Below are positions 13,213-13,699 of a DNA stretch of 13,699 bases, piece after piece (positions within the stretch are counted from its first letter, which is position 1; each line of letters starts with the position of its first letter). The DNA is from an uncultured Methylotenera sp. (GTDB lineage: Bacteria > Pseudomonadota > Gammaproteobacteria > Burkholderiales > Methylophilaceae): assembly GCA_937957775.1 (NCBI GenBank), contig CALFXV010000160.1, positions 1 through 13,699 on the forward strand, read 5' to 3'. The translations under genes and the position numbers were made by a program. The notes beneath the pieces were generated by a model. The model saw nothing but the letters and a program-made list of their open reading frames with translations, was not told where the DNA came from and ran no database searches.

Positions 13213-13699
13213 ATGAAACTCACCACCAAAGGCCGTTTTGCCGTTACCGCTATGCTGGACTTAGCGCTACACGAATCCTTAGCGCACGATGCCATGGCGA
13301 ATGGCTCCCTACCGAGTGAAATCAAGCCCGTCACTTTGGCTGGCATCAGCGAGCGACAAAGAATCTCCCTATCTTATTTAGAGCAATTGTTTAGCCGTTT
13401 GCGTAGACAAGGCTTGGTGAGCAGCGTACGCGGCCCAGGTGGCGGTTACAAACTAGCAAAAAACTACACCGATATTTCGGTGGCCGATGTGATCAACGCA
13501 GTCGATGAGCAAATCGATGCCACGCAATGCGGCGGCCATGAAAATTGCCGCGACGAAGGCCGCTGCATGACCCATGACTTGTGGGCTACGCTCAATAGCC
13601 GCATATTGGATTACTTAGGCGGCATCAGCTTGGCTGACATGGTAGCCGCACAAAAAAACAAGCAGGCCGCTATCACTGCGCAACGCGCCAATGGCCATG
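13213..13699 (+). CDS. iscR: Iron-sulfur cluster regulator IscR (3' end outside the window)
   Basis: The first 162 residues of an Rrf2-family [2Fe-2S] repressor that senses Fe-S status and represses its own isc operon. [39 protein letters not shown] and [12 protein letters not shown] form the winged helix. The cluster ligands C106, C112, C118 and H121 keep the E. coli spacing (C92, C98, C104, H107). About 14 extra residues lie between the first helix and the recognition helix region (around 21-38) compared with E. coli. The frame is open to the right edge, so the end is missing. iscS and the rest of the isc operon would be expected next. Promoter and operators are listed separately. Confidence 0.95.
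   Translation, partial: MKLTTKGRFAVTAMLDLALHESLAHDAMANGSLPSEIKPVTLAGISERQRISLSYLEQLFSRLRRQGLVSSVRGPGGGYKLAKNYTDISVADVINAVDEQIDATQCGGHENCRDEGRCMTHDLWATLNSRILDYLGGISLADMVAAQKNKQAAITAQRANGH

Noticed and set aside
1..13699. CRISPR arrays, tRNA/rRNA genes, insertion sequences, phage attachment sites
   Set aside because: I saw no regularly spaced direct repeats, no tRNA or rRNA sequence, and no transposase or integrase coding region anywhere in the window.

Overview
The window looks like a chromosomal segment of a betaproteobacterium. It carries the block suhB / trmJ / cysE / iscR, a neighbourhood I associate with that class, and an exopolysaccharide/LPS export module of the type found there (SLBB export protein, Wzz-like chain-length protein, RfaH/NusG paralogue, 'EPS-associated' MarR-type regulator). 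This assignment rests on protein resemblance and gene order, not on a ribosomal marker. The first ~900 bases are visibly richer in A+T than the rest.

Left part (1-5700, all on the minus strand, read right to left). A probable operon starts at about 5700 and runs through an outer-membrane polysaccharide export protein, a Wzz-type inner-membrane chain-length protein and an RfaH homologue; the wzz stop codon directly abuts the rfaH start codon. After a 231-base leader comes a MarR/EPS regulator. Its leader ends in an exact copy of the RfaH recruitment element ops (GGCGGTAGCGTGC). Beyond it lies wreckage of nucleotide-sugar genes: the 5' third of a glucose-1-phosphate cytidylyltransferase gene (rfbF type) joined by a deletion to the interior of an extended-SDR epimerase gene, which also carries a frameshift and a stop codon.

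Middle part (5706-9254). A divergent AT-rich control region with a 27-bp dyad separates the export operon from a plus-strand pair: a GT4 (WecA/MraY-type) polyprenyl-phosphate sugar-1-phosphate transferase with an unusual N-terminal extracytoplasmic cysteine-rich domain, and a glycine-rich outer-membrane beta-barrel candidate built from internal repeats. The pair converges on suhB, with a shared terminator-like hairpin between them. Together, the left and middle parts supply lipid-linked initiation, chain-length control, export and regulation of a surface polysaccharide. The polymerase, flippase and most glycosyltransferases are not in this window.

Right part (9278-13699). suhB (minus) is separated from trmJ (plus) by a small regulatory cassette: an IHF-beta-like protein, a MerR/excisionase-type HTH protein and a receiver domain. 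The last two look like one HTH-receiver protein split by a reading-frame change at a run of nine A. Then follow trmJ, cysE and the start of iscR, which runs off the right edge. The iscR promoter carries two near-consensus IscR type 1 sites in the arrangement expected for autorepression.

The points most worth a second look are the RfaH/ops pair feeding a damaged operon, the split HTH-receiver protein, the cysteine-rich (possibly thioredoxin-like) extension on the GT4 enzyme, and the repeat-built outer-membrane protein beside it.
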